64,000 nt of DNA from CAWDYA01 sp963806495 (GTDB lineage: Bacteria > Acidobacteriota > Polarisedimenticolia > JACPZX01 > DASXTC01), in NCBI GenBank assembly GCA_963806495.1, contig CAWDYA010000009.1, forward strand, positions 62,001 to 126,000, written 5' to 3'. The position numbers and the translations under genes are program-made. Positions within the stretch are counted from its first letter, which is position 1, and each line of letters opens with the position of its first letter. This document shows, in pieces, positions 35,237 through 43,747 of this stretch. Below the pieces are notes generated by a model that did no database searches, had not been told where the DNA came from, and saw nothing but the letters and a program-made list of their open reading frames with translations.

Positions 35237-36469
35237 ATGACCACGGCCGATCTCTCCGCCCTGCGGATCCATCGAGACGAGGAAGGGCCCGGGCGGCCGC
35301 ACCGAGGGCGCCGCCGGCTCATCTGGCTCCTCTCCCTCGCCGCCATCCTCGCGGTGGCGCTCGTCGCCTGGCGCGGCGACTGGCTCCCCACCGCCGCTCC
35401 CCTGGTGAAGGTGACCCGCCCCGTGGTGCTGCAGGCCGGCGACGCGCAGGAGGTGCTCACGGCCACCGGTTACATCGTGCCCCAGCTCGACTCCGTCCTG
35501 TCGGCGCGCATCTCCGGACGGCTTGCGTGGCTCGGCGTGGACGAGGGCACCCGCGTCCGCAAGGGAGAAGTGATCGCTCGTCTCGACAACGACGACCTCG
35601 CCGCGCAGGTCGCCGAAGCGGAGGCGGTGCTCGCGCAGTCGAAGGCCACGCTCGAGCAGGCGCGCGCCTCGCTGTGGGAGGCGGAGCGCGAGCAGCAGCG
35701 TCAGAGCAACCTGCTCGACGAGGGGATCAACACCCAGGCCGACGATGACGCCGCCAGGCGGGCCCGCGACGTGGCCGCCGCGGGTCTCACCGCGGCCGAG
35801 GCGGCGGTGAAGGCGGCCGCCGCGCGTCTCGACCTCACGAGGGCCAACTACGACAAGACGATCATCCGCGCACCGTTCGACGGCGTGGTCACCAAGAAGA
35901 GCGCCGAGGTGGGTGAGATGGTGGCCGCGGGAGCCTTCACGGGGCAGCCGACCGGCGGAGCGATTGTCACGCTCGCCGATTTCTCCACGCTGGAGATGGA
36001 GGCGGACATCAACGAGAGCAACCTGCCGAAGGTCTCGGTCGGCCAGGCGGCGCTGGTGTCGGTGGATGCCGTCCCCGATCGCCGCTACCGGGGCGTCCTG
36101 AGGCGGTTCGTGCCCGCCGCCGACCGGCAGAAGGGGATTGTGCAGGCCAAGGTCCACCTGCTGGACCCTGACGACCGGCTGGTGCCCGACATGAGCGCCC
36201 GGGTAGCCTTCCTGACACGGGAGGTCGCGGCCGAGGACGCCACCGCCCCGCCGCGCATCTTCGTCCCCTCCTCCGCGGTCCGCCTCGACGGCGGCGCCCC
36301 CGGCGTGCTGGTGGTCCGCTCCGACCAGGTGGCATGGGTGGGCGTCACCCTGGGGGAGAGCCGCGGCGACCTCAGGCAGGTGGTTTCCGGCCTGACGGGA
36401 GACGAAACCGTGATCACCGCCGGGGCCGAGGGGCTCTCGGACGGCGACGCGGTCCGAATCGGCCAGTAG
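35237..36469 (+). CDS. Periplasmic adaptor (HlyD/RND membrane-fusion protein) of an efflux system
   Basis: 410 residues: short cytosolic N-terminus, one membrane span at about 27-48, then the MFP core. The lipoyl half-motifs ARISGRLAWLGVDEGTRVRK and IRAPFDGVVTKKSAEVGEMV flank a long alpha hairpin rich in Ala, Gln and Glu (about 130-210), followed by beta-barrel and membrane-proximal domains. Such proteins bridge an inner-membrane ABC or RND pump and an outer-membrane channel. No pump gene follows, so it is an orphan here. AAGGAA serves as ribosome site. Confidence 0.82.
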   Translation: MTTADLSALRIHRDEEGPGRPHRGRRRLIWLLSLAAILAVALVAWRGDWLPTAAPLVKVTRPVVLQAGDAQEVLTATGYIVPQLDSVLSARISGRLAWLGVDEGTRVRKGEVIARLDNDDLAAQVAEAEAVLAQSKATLEQARASLWEAEREQQRQSNLLDEGINTQADDDAARRARDVAAAGLTAAEAAVKAAAARLDLTRANYDKTIIRAPFDGVVTKKSAEVGEMVAAGAFTGQPTGGAIVTLADFSTLEMEADINESNLPKVSVGQAALVSVDAVPDRRYRGVLRRFVPAADRQKGIVQAKVHLLDPDDRLVPDMSARVAFLTREVAAEDATAPPRIFVPSSAVRLDGGAPGVLVVRSDQVAWVGVTLGESRGDLRQVVSGLTGDETVITAGAEGLSDGDAVRIGQ

Positions 36470-36507
36470 GACGGGGCTTTGCGGGAACCGCGCGGCGACG
36501 ACCCGGG

Positions 36508-36535
36508 TTGACCACATCGTGGGCGACGATATATT
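36508..36535 (+). promoter_or_regulatory. Promoter giving a leaderless GGDEF-PilZ message
   Basis: TTGACC (36508-36513), 16-base spacer, TATATT (36530-36535), and the ATG follows after only six bases. There is no Shine-Dalgarno in the intervening CCCCGC. Confidence 0.55.
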
Positions 36536-36541
36536 CCCCGC

Positions 36542-37817
36542 ATGTCCCCAGCCCCGCATCTGCGCCCGGATGAGATAGAACGGATCAGGACCGAGATCCG
36601 GGACGCGTTTCACGAGGACCCGGTCAACCTCGCCTGGTGCCTCGAGAGGGTCGACCGGCTCGGCTGGTCGGTGGGGCCGGGGCCGTACTCGAGCCTCCTC
36701 CTGCTGCTGTGCAACCTGACCATGGAGGAGGAGGAAGCGCGCGAGCAGTGGGACCGTATCCGCCAGCACCAGGAGACGCTCGAGCGCGCCCTCGGACGCC
36801 CGGTGGCCCTGAGGGTGGCGGCCTTCGACGCGCTGGTCGGCGCGAACCGCGACAACCCCCGGCCGCGTCTCCTCGAGCTGCTCGAGACGCAGCCGACGGA
36901 CGGCCAGGGCATGACCGACCCGGTCACCGGCCTGAATACCCGCCGCTTCCTCGCCGACCAGCTCCCCCGTGAGTTCGGGCGCGCCCGGCGCTTCAAGCTC
37001 GACCTGTCGTACGTCCACATCGAGATCGACGACTTCGCCGGCGTCACCGAGCGGCTCGGCCGGACCCTCGGCACCGTGCTGCTGCGCGAGGTGGCCGGCA
37101 TCGTGACGGGGTGCATCCGCACCATCGACTACGCCGCGCGCGTCTCCTCCGCGCAGTTCGCCCTCCTGCTGACCGAGACCGACCGGATGGGCGCCTACTA
37201 CGTGGCCGAGAGGATCCGGCAGCGGGTCGAGGAGTTCTATCTCGAGCGTCGGGTGGGCGGGCGTCCTCTCGACGTGACCGTGAGCGGCGGCGTGGCGGCC
37301 TTCCCCGAGGACGCGGACACCGCCGAGGATCTCGCGATGAAGGCGAACGAGGCGTATTACACAGCCCGCGCGCGCGGACGGGGGCGGGTGGCCGTCCATT
37401 ACCGCGAGCGGCGCGAGTACATCCGGCTCGCCGCCGAGGACGAGGATTCTGCAGGTGACCCTGATCCCCGAGGGGGCCGAGACGAGCGCGCCCGCCGCGA
37501 TGAAGAACATCTCCTCCGGAGGCGTTTTGTTCGAGAGCGACAAGCCGATCGAGCTCGGGCGAATGGTCCACATCCTCTGCCGCAACCGGCGCGAGGCGGA
37601 CCAGGTGCTCATCCCGGGCCGGGTGGTCCGTATCGAGGCGTTCGAATCGTCGGGGATCACGCGCTACGAGATCGGCGTGCTGTTCGATCTCGTGGTGGAG
37701 GAGCAGCTCGAAGGGGTGGTGGAGTTCCTGGAGCGGTTCATCTCGGGGACCGACGAACCCGAGGACGACGTGGAGACCGTGCCTCGGGACCCTTCAGAGG
37801 ACCCCGGCGCGCCGTAG
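36542..37817 (+). CDS. Degenerate GGDEF domain fused to a PilZ c-di-GMP receptor domain, interrupted by an apparent 1-base insertion
   Basis: About 424 residues when repaired. A helical N-terminus (1-125) leads into a GGDEF-fold domain (DPVTGLNTRRFLADQLPREF, then IDDFAGVTERLG), but the active-site GGDEF reads SSAQF near residue 200, so cyclase activity is not expected. The PilZ domain starts with the RxxxR-type RERREYIRL and continues, after removing one T at 37447-37448, as LQVTLIPEGAETSAPAAMKN followed by ISSGGVLFESD (the D/NxSxxG box) in the +1 frame to 37817. It probably senses c-di-GMP. Its end overlaps the small convergent gene by 24 bp. Confidence 0.78.
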
Positions 37818-38184
37818 CCTCAGAAAGTCTCCGAACGGCATCGACTCCCACCTTCGCAGCCTCACCCACTCCGCGAACAGCTCCCCGGTGGCGGGTCGAG
37901 GCCGGGGCACCCGCTGCAGATCGGAGACCTTCTCCTCGATCCGTTCGAGCCGCTCGACCAGCTCGCTGAGATTCGATGGCGATCCTTACCGGCGGCTCGT
38001 GATCGCGGCCCCTCGGGGGCTCGGGGCGAGGCTCGGGCCTCGGGGATGGGACCGGCGTGGTCCGGGGAGGTGCGGCATGGCGCCGCTCACGACCCGAACG
38101 GGCGCGGGACCGGGCGCGCGAGCGCCGGCTCAGCTCCGTGAGCGCCGCCTGCAGGCGGTCTCTTCCCTCGGTTACCGCGGTCAT
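37794..38184 (-). CDS. Small protein, basic Pro-rich N-terminus and coiled-coil C-terminus (frameshifted), unknown function
   Basis: The ATG at 38184 has GAGGGGG seven bases upstream. The first 65 residues are Arg/Pro-rich (SRRSRARSRARSGRERRH). From about 37985 the sensible frame changes: NLSELVERLERIEEKVSDLQ followed by TGELFAEWVRLRRWESMPFG and a TGA at 37794, a heptad-patterned coiled coil with a Trp-rich end. I infer a 1-base error near 37975-37995. I do not recognise the family. It lies convergent to the PilZ gene and divergent from the permease. Confidence 0.45.
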
Positions 38185-38263
38185 GCATCCCCCTCGACGA
38201 GACGTAGCACGTGGTCTCCGTAATGGTACGGGCAGTCACCCCTCCCGGCAACCGTTTCCGGGC

Positions 38264-38269
38264 TATAAT
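38264..38269 (+). promoter_or_regulatory. -10 box before the permease-Usp gene
   Basis: Perfect TATAAT 48 bases upstream of the ATG at 38318; the -35 region at the expected distance is GC-rich and weak. Confidence 0.4.
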
Positions 38270-38317
38270 GCGCCCCGCGCCCGCACCGCCGGCGGCCCGC
38301 CCGGGGGGACTCACCGC

Positions 38318-40567
38318 ATGCCCGAAAGTCAGCCCGAAGTAAGGCTCAGCCGCGAGATGCGGCTCGTCGACGTCACGATGATCGGCGTGGGAGCCATGAT
38401 CGGCGCCGGGATCTTCGTCCTGACGGGCATCGCGGCGGGCGTGGCGGGACCCGCCCTGATCCTCGCGTTCGCCCTCAACGCCGTGGTGAGTCTCTTCACC
38501 GCCATGGTGTACGCGGAGCTGGGTTCCTGCTTCCACGACGCCGGTGGAGGCTATCTGTGGGTCAAGAAGGGCCTGCCCGATCCGAACGGCTTTCTCTCCG
38601 GATGGATGTCCTGGTTCGCGCACGCGGTGGCCTGCAGTCTGTACGCCCTCGGGTTCGGCGCCTATTTCAGCCTGGTCGTGAAGATGATCGGGTGGGACAT
38701 CGACCACCGCCTCCCGTTCAGCATGGAGAAGCTGCTCGCCACGGGCGTGGTGATCCTCTTCTGCTTCATCAACTACCGCGGCGCCTCCGAGACCGGCAAG
38801 GCGGGCAACCTCATCACCGTGGCCAAGGTCATCATCATCGCCGTCTTCATCGGGTTCGGCCTTACCGCCATGTACCACCACCCGGACTGGAAGGCGAACT
38901 TCACCGACTTCATGCCCCAGGGATGGGGCGGCGTGTTCATGGCCATGGGGCTGACCTTCATCGCGTTCGAAGGCTACGAGATCATCGCCCAGTGCAGCGA
39001 GGAGGTGCAGGACCCCAGGAGGAACATCCCGCGCGCGATCTTCTACTCGCTGGCCATCGTCGTGCCGATCTACCTGCTGGTCGCCCTGGTGGCGGTCGGT
39101 GCGATCGACGGCGGCGGGATGCCCACCTGGCAGTATCTCGCCGAGAAGAAGGAAATCGCCATGGTGGAGGCGGCGCGGCAGTTCTTCAAGGGTGGCGGCC
39201 TGATGCTGCTCATCGGCGGCCTCCTCTCGACCATGTCGGCGCTCAACGCCACCGTCTTCTCGTCGTCACGCGTCTCGTTCGCCATGGGGCGGGACCACAA
39301 CCTGCCCGGGATGTTCGGGCGTCTCTCATCGCGCCACAAGACGCCCCACGTCGCGATCTTCTTCTCGATGGCGATCATCATCGCGATGCTGCTGTGGCTG
39401 CCCATCGAGGATGTCGCGAGCGCCGCCGACATCATGTTCCTGCTGCTGTTCCTGCAGGTGAACGTCGCGATGATCCGCCTGCGGAGGCGGATGCCGGACC
39501 TGGATCGCGGGTTCACCATCCCGTTCTTCCCGCTGATCCCGATCCTGGGGATCCTGGGCAACCTGTTCATCGCGGCCTGGCTGTTCAAGTTCAGCCCGAT
39601 GGCATGGGCCTCGGCGGGAATCTGGATCCTCGGGGGCTGGCTGCTGCACCGCTTCTATGCGGCGCCCAAGGAGGAGGAGGCGCTCGACCGGATCGCACGC
39701 ATCGAGAAGGTGGAGCGGCGCGAGTACCAGGTGCTCGTGGCGGTCTCCTCGCCGCGGACGGTGGAGTCGCTGGTGGAGGTGGGCGCGGCGATCGCGCGGC
39801 GTCACGGCGGCGAGTTGGTCTGTCTCGGCCTGGTCGAGGTGCCCGAGGACCAGCCGCTGCTTGCCGGCCTCGACGAGACCGGCAAGCTCGACAAGCTGGT
39901 CCAGGGCGCCGTCCGGCAGGCCGCGGAGGCGGGCGTGAGCGCTCGCGGCATCATCAAGGTGACGCACCGGATCAGCCTCGGCATCGTCGAGACGGCGCGC
40001 GAGGAAGGATGCAACTTCATCGTGATGGGGCGCCGCCGTCACCCCACCTTCTTCGAGTGGATCTTCGCCGCCACCGTGGACAACGTGCTGCGTGACGCCC
40101 CGTGCAACGTGGCGGTGGTCGGCGGGCGCGTCCGCCGCGGCGTGGTTCGCCGGATTGTGCTGCCGGTCGACGAGGGCCGCCACCCGCGTCTGGCCGCGGA
40201 GCTGGCCACGGCGCTGGCCGAGTGGTACGAGGCCGATATCCGCCCGCTGACGGTGGTGCCCACGACCGTCCCGCAGGACGAGGCGCAGAAGCTGAGACAG
40301 CGGGCCGAGAACCTGCTCCAGGAGGTCGGGGTGGAGGCGCGGCTCGGAATGGTGCGGGGCGACGACCCCGCCGAGGAGATCCTCACCGGCACCGACGCGG
40401 GAGACCTCCTGCTGATCGGAGGCTCGGCGGGCGGGACGCTGGCGCAGCTCATCTCGGTGCCCGTCCCGGTCGAGGTGATGGAGCGGGGACAGACCCCGAT
40501 GGTGATGGTGAGAAAATACGAGGGGCAGCCGGCGGGACTCCTCGAGCGGCTTCTGACATTCAGGTAG
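38318..40567 (+). CDS. APC-family amino-acid permease fused to two universal stress protein domains
   Basis: 749 residues. Residues about 1-445 form a twelve-helix APC transporter: MIGVGAMIGAGIFVLTGIAA is the TM1 substrate motif, with FIAFEGYEIIAQCSEEVQDP in TM6 and SALNATVFSSSRVSFAMGRD in TM8. Residues about 460-600 and 605-735 are two Usp domains (FIVMGRRRHPTFFEWIFAAT and LLLIGGSAGG), the nucleotide-binding G-x2-G pattern being partial. It likely takes up amino acids or polyamines under Usp control. GGGGGG precedes the ATG. The small MscS-like gene follows by 9 bp. Confidence 0.85.
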   Translation: MPESQPEVRLSREMRLVDVTMIGVGAMIGAGIFVLTGIAAGVAGPALILAFALNAVVSLFTAMVYAELGSCFHDAGGGYLWVKKGLPDPNGFLSGWMSWFAHAVACSLYALGFGAYFSLVVKMIGWDIDHRLPFSMEKLLATGVVILFCFINYRGASETGKAGNLITVAKVIIIAVFIGFGLTAMYHHPDWKANFTDFMPQGWGGVFMAMGLTFIAFEGYEIIAQCSEEVQDPRRNIPRAIFYSLAIVVPIYLLVALVAVGAIDGGGMPTWQYLAEKKEIAMVEAARQFFKGGGLMLLIGGLLSTMSALNATVFSSSRVSFAMGRDHNLPGMFGRLSSRHKTPHVAIFFSMAIIIAMLLWLPIEDVASAADIMFLLLFLQVNVAMIRLRRRMPDLDRGFTIPFFPLIPILGILGNLFIAAWLFKFSPMAWASAGIWILGGWLLHRFYAAPKEEEALDRIARIEKVERREYQVLVAVSSPRTVESLVEVGAAIARRHGGELVCLGLVEVPEDQPLLAGLDETGKLDKLVQGAVRQAAEAGVSARGIIKVTHRISLGIVETAREEGCNFIVMGRRRHPTFFEWIFAATVDNVLRDAPCNVAVVGGRVRRGVVRRIVLPVDEGRHPRLAAELATALAEWYEADIRPLTVVPTTVPQDEAQKLRQRAENLLQEVGVEARLGMVRGDDPAEEILTGTDAGDLLLIGGSAGGTLAQLISVPVPVEVMERGQTPMVMVRKYEGQPAGLLERLLTFR

Positions 40568-40576
40568 GAGGACCCC

Positions 40577-41272
40577 ATGGGACAGAGCGCGGTGGGTGGA
40601 ACGGTGCTGGGGCCGTTCCAGGAGATGTGGGCGGAGGTGATCAACTACACGCCCAGCCTCCTGGCCGGCCTCCTGATCCTGATCCTGGGGGCGGCCGTCT
40701 GCTGGCTCGTCAAGGCGCTGGTGGTCCGCATCCTGATCCTGATGCGGCTGGATCGCGTGGCGCGCGGCATGGCCTGGGCACGGCCGCTGAGCCAGGCCGA
40801 CGTCCGGCATGCCCTCACCAACGCCCTGGGCAACGCGGCGGCCGGGATCGTCTTTCTGATCTTCCTCAACAACGCCGTGCTCGTCTGGCATCTCGAGGTG
40901 GTGGCCAAGCTGATCGGCGGGCTGGTGTTCTATCTGCCGCGTATGATCGTCGGGCTGATCATCCTCGTGGTGGGCAGCATCGTCGCTTCGGCGGTCGCCA
41001 CGCGAGTGCGCACCGGCCTGGCCGCCGACGGGTTCGGCAAGGCCGCGATGGTCGGAAGGATCGTGCACTGGACGCTGGTGTCGTTCGTGGTGGCATGCAC
41101 CCTCGAGGAGATGGCGATCGCCCCGCACACGGTCGGCACGGCGCTCAAGATCGGCCTCGGCACCGTCGGTCTGGTGGTCGCGCTGGCCTTCGGCCTCGGC
41201 AGCAAGGAGGCCGTGGCGCGCATGTGGGCCTCGTTCGGCGATCGCTCTCCTACCGAGAAGAAGCTCCCCTGA
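40577..41272 (+). CDS. Small MscS-like protein with conserved transmembrane helix repeats
   Basis: 231 residues, AGGAGG before the ATG. Four to five hydrophobic helices in the order of the conserved TM helix (PF05552-like) family, for example YTPSLLAGLLILILGAAVCW and YLPRMIVGLIILVVGSIVAS, two similar repeat units, and a C-terminal pore-like GTVGLVVALAFGLGSKEAVARM. It lacks the MscS beta and C-terminal domains. Possibly a membrane-tension or scaffold component. It lies in one run with the permease upstream and the two-component genes downstream. Confidence 0.7.
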   Translation: MGQSAVGGTVLGPFQEMWAEVINYTPSLLAGLLILILGAAVCWLVKALVVRILILMRLDRVARGMAWARPLSQADVRHALTNALGNAAAGIVFLIFLNNAVLVWHLEVVAKLIGGLVFYLPRMIVGLIILVVGSIVASAVATRVRTGLAADGFGKAAMVGRIVHWTLVSFVVACTLEEMAIAPHTVGTALKIGLGTVGLVVALAFGLGSKEAVARMWASFGDRSPTEKKLP

Positions 41273-41283
41273 CGGGCGTCACG

Positions 41284-41667
41284 ATGGCGGCGAGCCGGAT
41301 CCTGGTGGTGGAGGACGACCCGCACACCCGGCGGATCAACGTCCTGGCCCTCGGCTCCGCCGGCTACGAGGTGCGCGACGCGGCCGACGGCGCGACGGCG
41401 GTCGACACCGCCCTCGAGTTCCGGCCCGACCTCGTCGTGATGGACATCGCTCTGCCGGGGCTGGGCGGCCTGGAGGCGACGCGGCGGATCCGGAGCATCA
41501 TCGACCCGCCGCCTCTGGTGATCGTTCTGACCGCCCGCGCGATGCGCGAGGACCAGGAGGCCGCCCGCAACGCGGGATGCGACGGCTATCTCGCCAAGCC
41601 GATCGATCCGTTCGACCTGGTTCACGAGGTACGCCGTCTGCTGGCGGCCCGGCGGAGCGGGCCGTGA
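41284..41667 (+). CDS. Single-domain response regulator (receiver)
   Basis: 127 residues, only a receiver domain: acidic pair in VVEDD, phosphoacceptor in LVVMDIALPG, Thr in VLTARA and Lys in AKPID. No output domain. It overlaps the downstream kinase start by GTGA, so translation is coupled. Acts as a phosphate relay or by protein contact. Confidence 0.88.
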   Translation: MAASRILVVEDDPHTRRINVLALGSAGYEVRDAADGATAVDTALEFRPDLVVMDIALPGLGGLEATRRIRSIIDPPPLVIVLTARAMREDQEAARNAGCDGYLAKPIDPFDLVHEVRRLLAARRSGP

Positions 41668-43193
41668 AGATCTCGATCCGCAGGCGGTTCTACACCGGCG
41701 TCGCCATCAGCGCGGCGCTCGCTCTGGGCATCCTCGCGGCCAACCTGTATTACGCGCGGCAGGTCGAAGCATCGGTGCGGCGGCTCGAGACCGCGTCGGG
41801 CCAGCGCTCGGCCGTCCTGGCGATCGCCGCCGAGTCGCTGCAATACATCCGAGATGGCGGGCCGGAACGGTTCGAGGCGATCCGCGCCGGTCTTCGCGAA
41901 TTCGCCGCAGCGCTCGACGCGCTCGAGCGGGGAGACGCCCGGATGGGGTTCGGCCCGGCCGTCGAGCCGGCGACCCTCGAGGCGCTGGGCGAGGCGCGCG
42001 CGGCGTTTGCGCCGTTTCGCGACGCGATCCAGGACGACCTGGAGGACTGGGCCCGTCTGGACGCCCACGAAGTATCGATCGCCTACCGGCAGATGGTGGT
42101 GGACCGGGGCCTGGCCGTCGAGAAGAGCATGGGCGGGCTGATGGCGGCGCTCAGCTCCGGGGCCGCGTCGTCGCTGTCGCGTCTGCGGTGGGCGCAGCTC
42201 TCCGCCGTCGTGCTTCTGATCGCGATCGGCGTCACCAGCGTCGTGGGCATCGCGCGTCACGTGCTCGCGCCGATGCCGATCATGGCGCGGGCCCTGTCGT
42301 CCGTGGCCGCCGGCGATCTCGGCACGCGGGTGCATCTCGCCGGAGACAGCGAGTTCTCCGACGTGGCCGACGCCTTCAACCGGATGGTCGCGGACCTCGC
42401 CCGCGCGCGCGAGACGATAGCCAGGCACCAGACCGAGATCGAGGCCAAGAACCGCGAGCTCGAGCACGCCTCGCGGATGAAGAGCCAGTTTCTCGCCACC
42501 ATGTCGCACGAGCTGCGCACCCCGATGAACGCCATCATGGGCTACACCTCGCTGATGCGCCGAGGGCTGTACGGCCCGCTCACCGACCAGCAGAAGGAGG
42601 CGCTCGCCGGCGTGGCCGAGACCTCCTCCGCGCTGCTGGGTCTGATCAACGACGTGCTCGACCTGTCGAAGGTCGAGGCGGGCCAGCTCACGACCCACAT
42701 CGCCCCGTTCGAGGCCGGCGAGCTGGCGGCCGATCTGGTCGAGACGATCCGACCGCTGGCGCTCGACAAGGGGCTCGAGGCGCGCTCGGAGATCGTCGCC
42801 GGCCCGATCGGGATCACGTCGGACCGGGCGCGGGTCCGGCAGGTGCTGCTGAATCTGCTGGGAAACGCCGTGAAGTTCACCGCACGCGGCGGTATCCTCC
42901 TGAGGGTGGAGCGCGACGGGTCCGAAGTGCTCTTCGCCGTGGAGGACACGGGCGTGGGTATCCGCGCCGAGGATCAGGAGCTGATCTTCGAGACCTTCCG
43001 CCAGGTCGACGGTTCGGATGTACGATCGCAGGGAGGCACCGGGCTGGGTCTGTCGATCAGCCGCAAGATCGCCCGGCTGCTCGGCGGCGACGTCACCGTG
43101 GCGAGCCGCCCCGGCGAAGGATCCACTTTCACGCTGCGGCTGCCATCCGGTCCGCCGGAGGGCGCAACCGCCACGCAGGACAGGAGGACGTAA
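41664..43193 (+). CDS. Membrane sensor histidine kinase
   Basis: 509 residues from GTG. TM1 at about 8-28, a helical extracytoplasmic domain (30-170), TM2 at about 175-195, HAMP (LAPMPIMARALSSVAAGDLG), a coiled coil, the H box in FLATMSHELRTPMNAIMGYTS, and the ATPase with LLNLLGNAVKFTARGG, VEDTGVGI and GTGLGLSISRKIA. It would phosphorylate one or both of the flanking receiver proteins. The sensed signal is unknown; linkage to a membrane-tension-like protein suggests an envelope cue, which is inference. Confidence 0.9.
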   Translation: MKISIRRRFYTGVAISAALALGILAANLYYARQVEASVRRLETASGQRSAVLAIAAESLQYIRDGGPERFEAIRAGLREFAAALDALERGDARMGFGPAVEPATLEALGEARAAFAPFRDAIQDDLEDWARLDAHEVSIAYRQMVVDRGLAVEKSMGGLMAALSSGAASSLSRLRWAQLSAVVLLIAIGVTSVVGIARHVLAPMPIMARALSSVAAGDLGTRVHLAGDSEFSDVADAFNRMVADLARARETIARHQTEIEAKNRELEHASRMKSQFLATMSHELRTPMNAIMGYTSLMRRGLYGPLTDQQKEALAGVAETSSALLGLINDVLDLSKVEAGQLTTHIAPFEAGELAADLVETIRPLALDKGLEARSEIVAGPIGITSDRARVRQVLLNLLGNAVKFTARGGILLRVERDGSEVLFAVEDTGVGIRAEDQELIFETFRQVDGSDVRSQGGTGLGLSISRKIARLLGGDVTVASRPGEGSTFTLRLPSGPPEGATATQDRRT

Positions 43194-43195
43194 CG

Positions 43196-43570
43196 ATGGT
43201 CGGCAACAAGAAGAAAATCCTGATCGTCGACGATGACCCGCATCACAACCGTATCGTGGGCGACCTGATGCGGGCGGAAGGGTACGAGGTGGAGGTCGCG
43301 ACCGACAGCCCGTCGGCCGTACACAAGAACTTCGACTTCAAGCCGGACCTGGTGCTCCTGGACATCATGATGCCGAAGTTCGACGGAACCACGGCCTGCC
43401 ACGCGCTGCGGGAGCTTCGGCCCGAGCTGCCGGTGGTGATCGTGTCGGCCAAGGACGCCCCCGCCGACATCATGGAGGGGCTGGACTGGGGCGCCACCCG
43501 CTATGTCACCAAGCCTTTCGATCCCGAGGAGCTGCTGGCCACCGTGAGGGAGCTGCTGGCCGGCAAGTGA
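43196..43570 (+). CDS. Single-domain response regulator (receiver)
   Basis: 124 residues with acidic residues in IVDDDPHHNR, phosphoacceptor in LVLLDIMMPKFDG, Ser in VIVSAKD and Lys in TKPFDPEEL. The ribosome site is AGGAGG and it starts 2 bp after the kinase stop. Two receivers flanking one kinase suggests a branched or buffered relay. Confidence 0.88.
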   Translation: MVGNKKKILIVDDDPHHNRIVGDLMRAEGYEVEVATDSPSAVHKNFDFKPDLVLLDIMMPKFDGTTACHALRELRPELPVVIVSAKDAPADIMEGLDWGATRYVTKPFDPEELLATVRELLAGK

Positions 43571-43679
43571 GGCCGCGGGGCGGCCGAAACGCCCTGCGCG
43601 AACCGACCCAACCCTCTCCCTGACTGGGAGTCCTCCCTCACGACCTGCGGCCTCCCGTGCGCGTCACCCCTCCCCCGCG

Positions 43680-43696
43680 CTGGCCCCTTTCTTGCA
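43680..43696 (+). promoter_or_regulatory. Sigma54 (-24/-12) promoter of the iorA-iorB-acd operon
   Basis: CTGGCCCCTTTCTTGCA matches the -24/-12 consensus with invariant GG and GC at the exact spacing and the favoured TTTCTTGCA end; mismatches fall only at variable positions. Predicted +1 near 43707, about 40 bases before the iorA ATG at 43748, which has CAGGAG upstream. The preceding 110 bases show nothing else clear. Confidence 0.6.
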
Positions 43697-43747
43697 ACTG
43701 CTTCCGGATGGCTCTGCACGACACACCCGCCCCCCACAGGAGACGAT

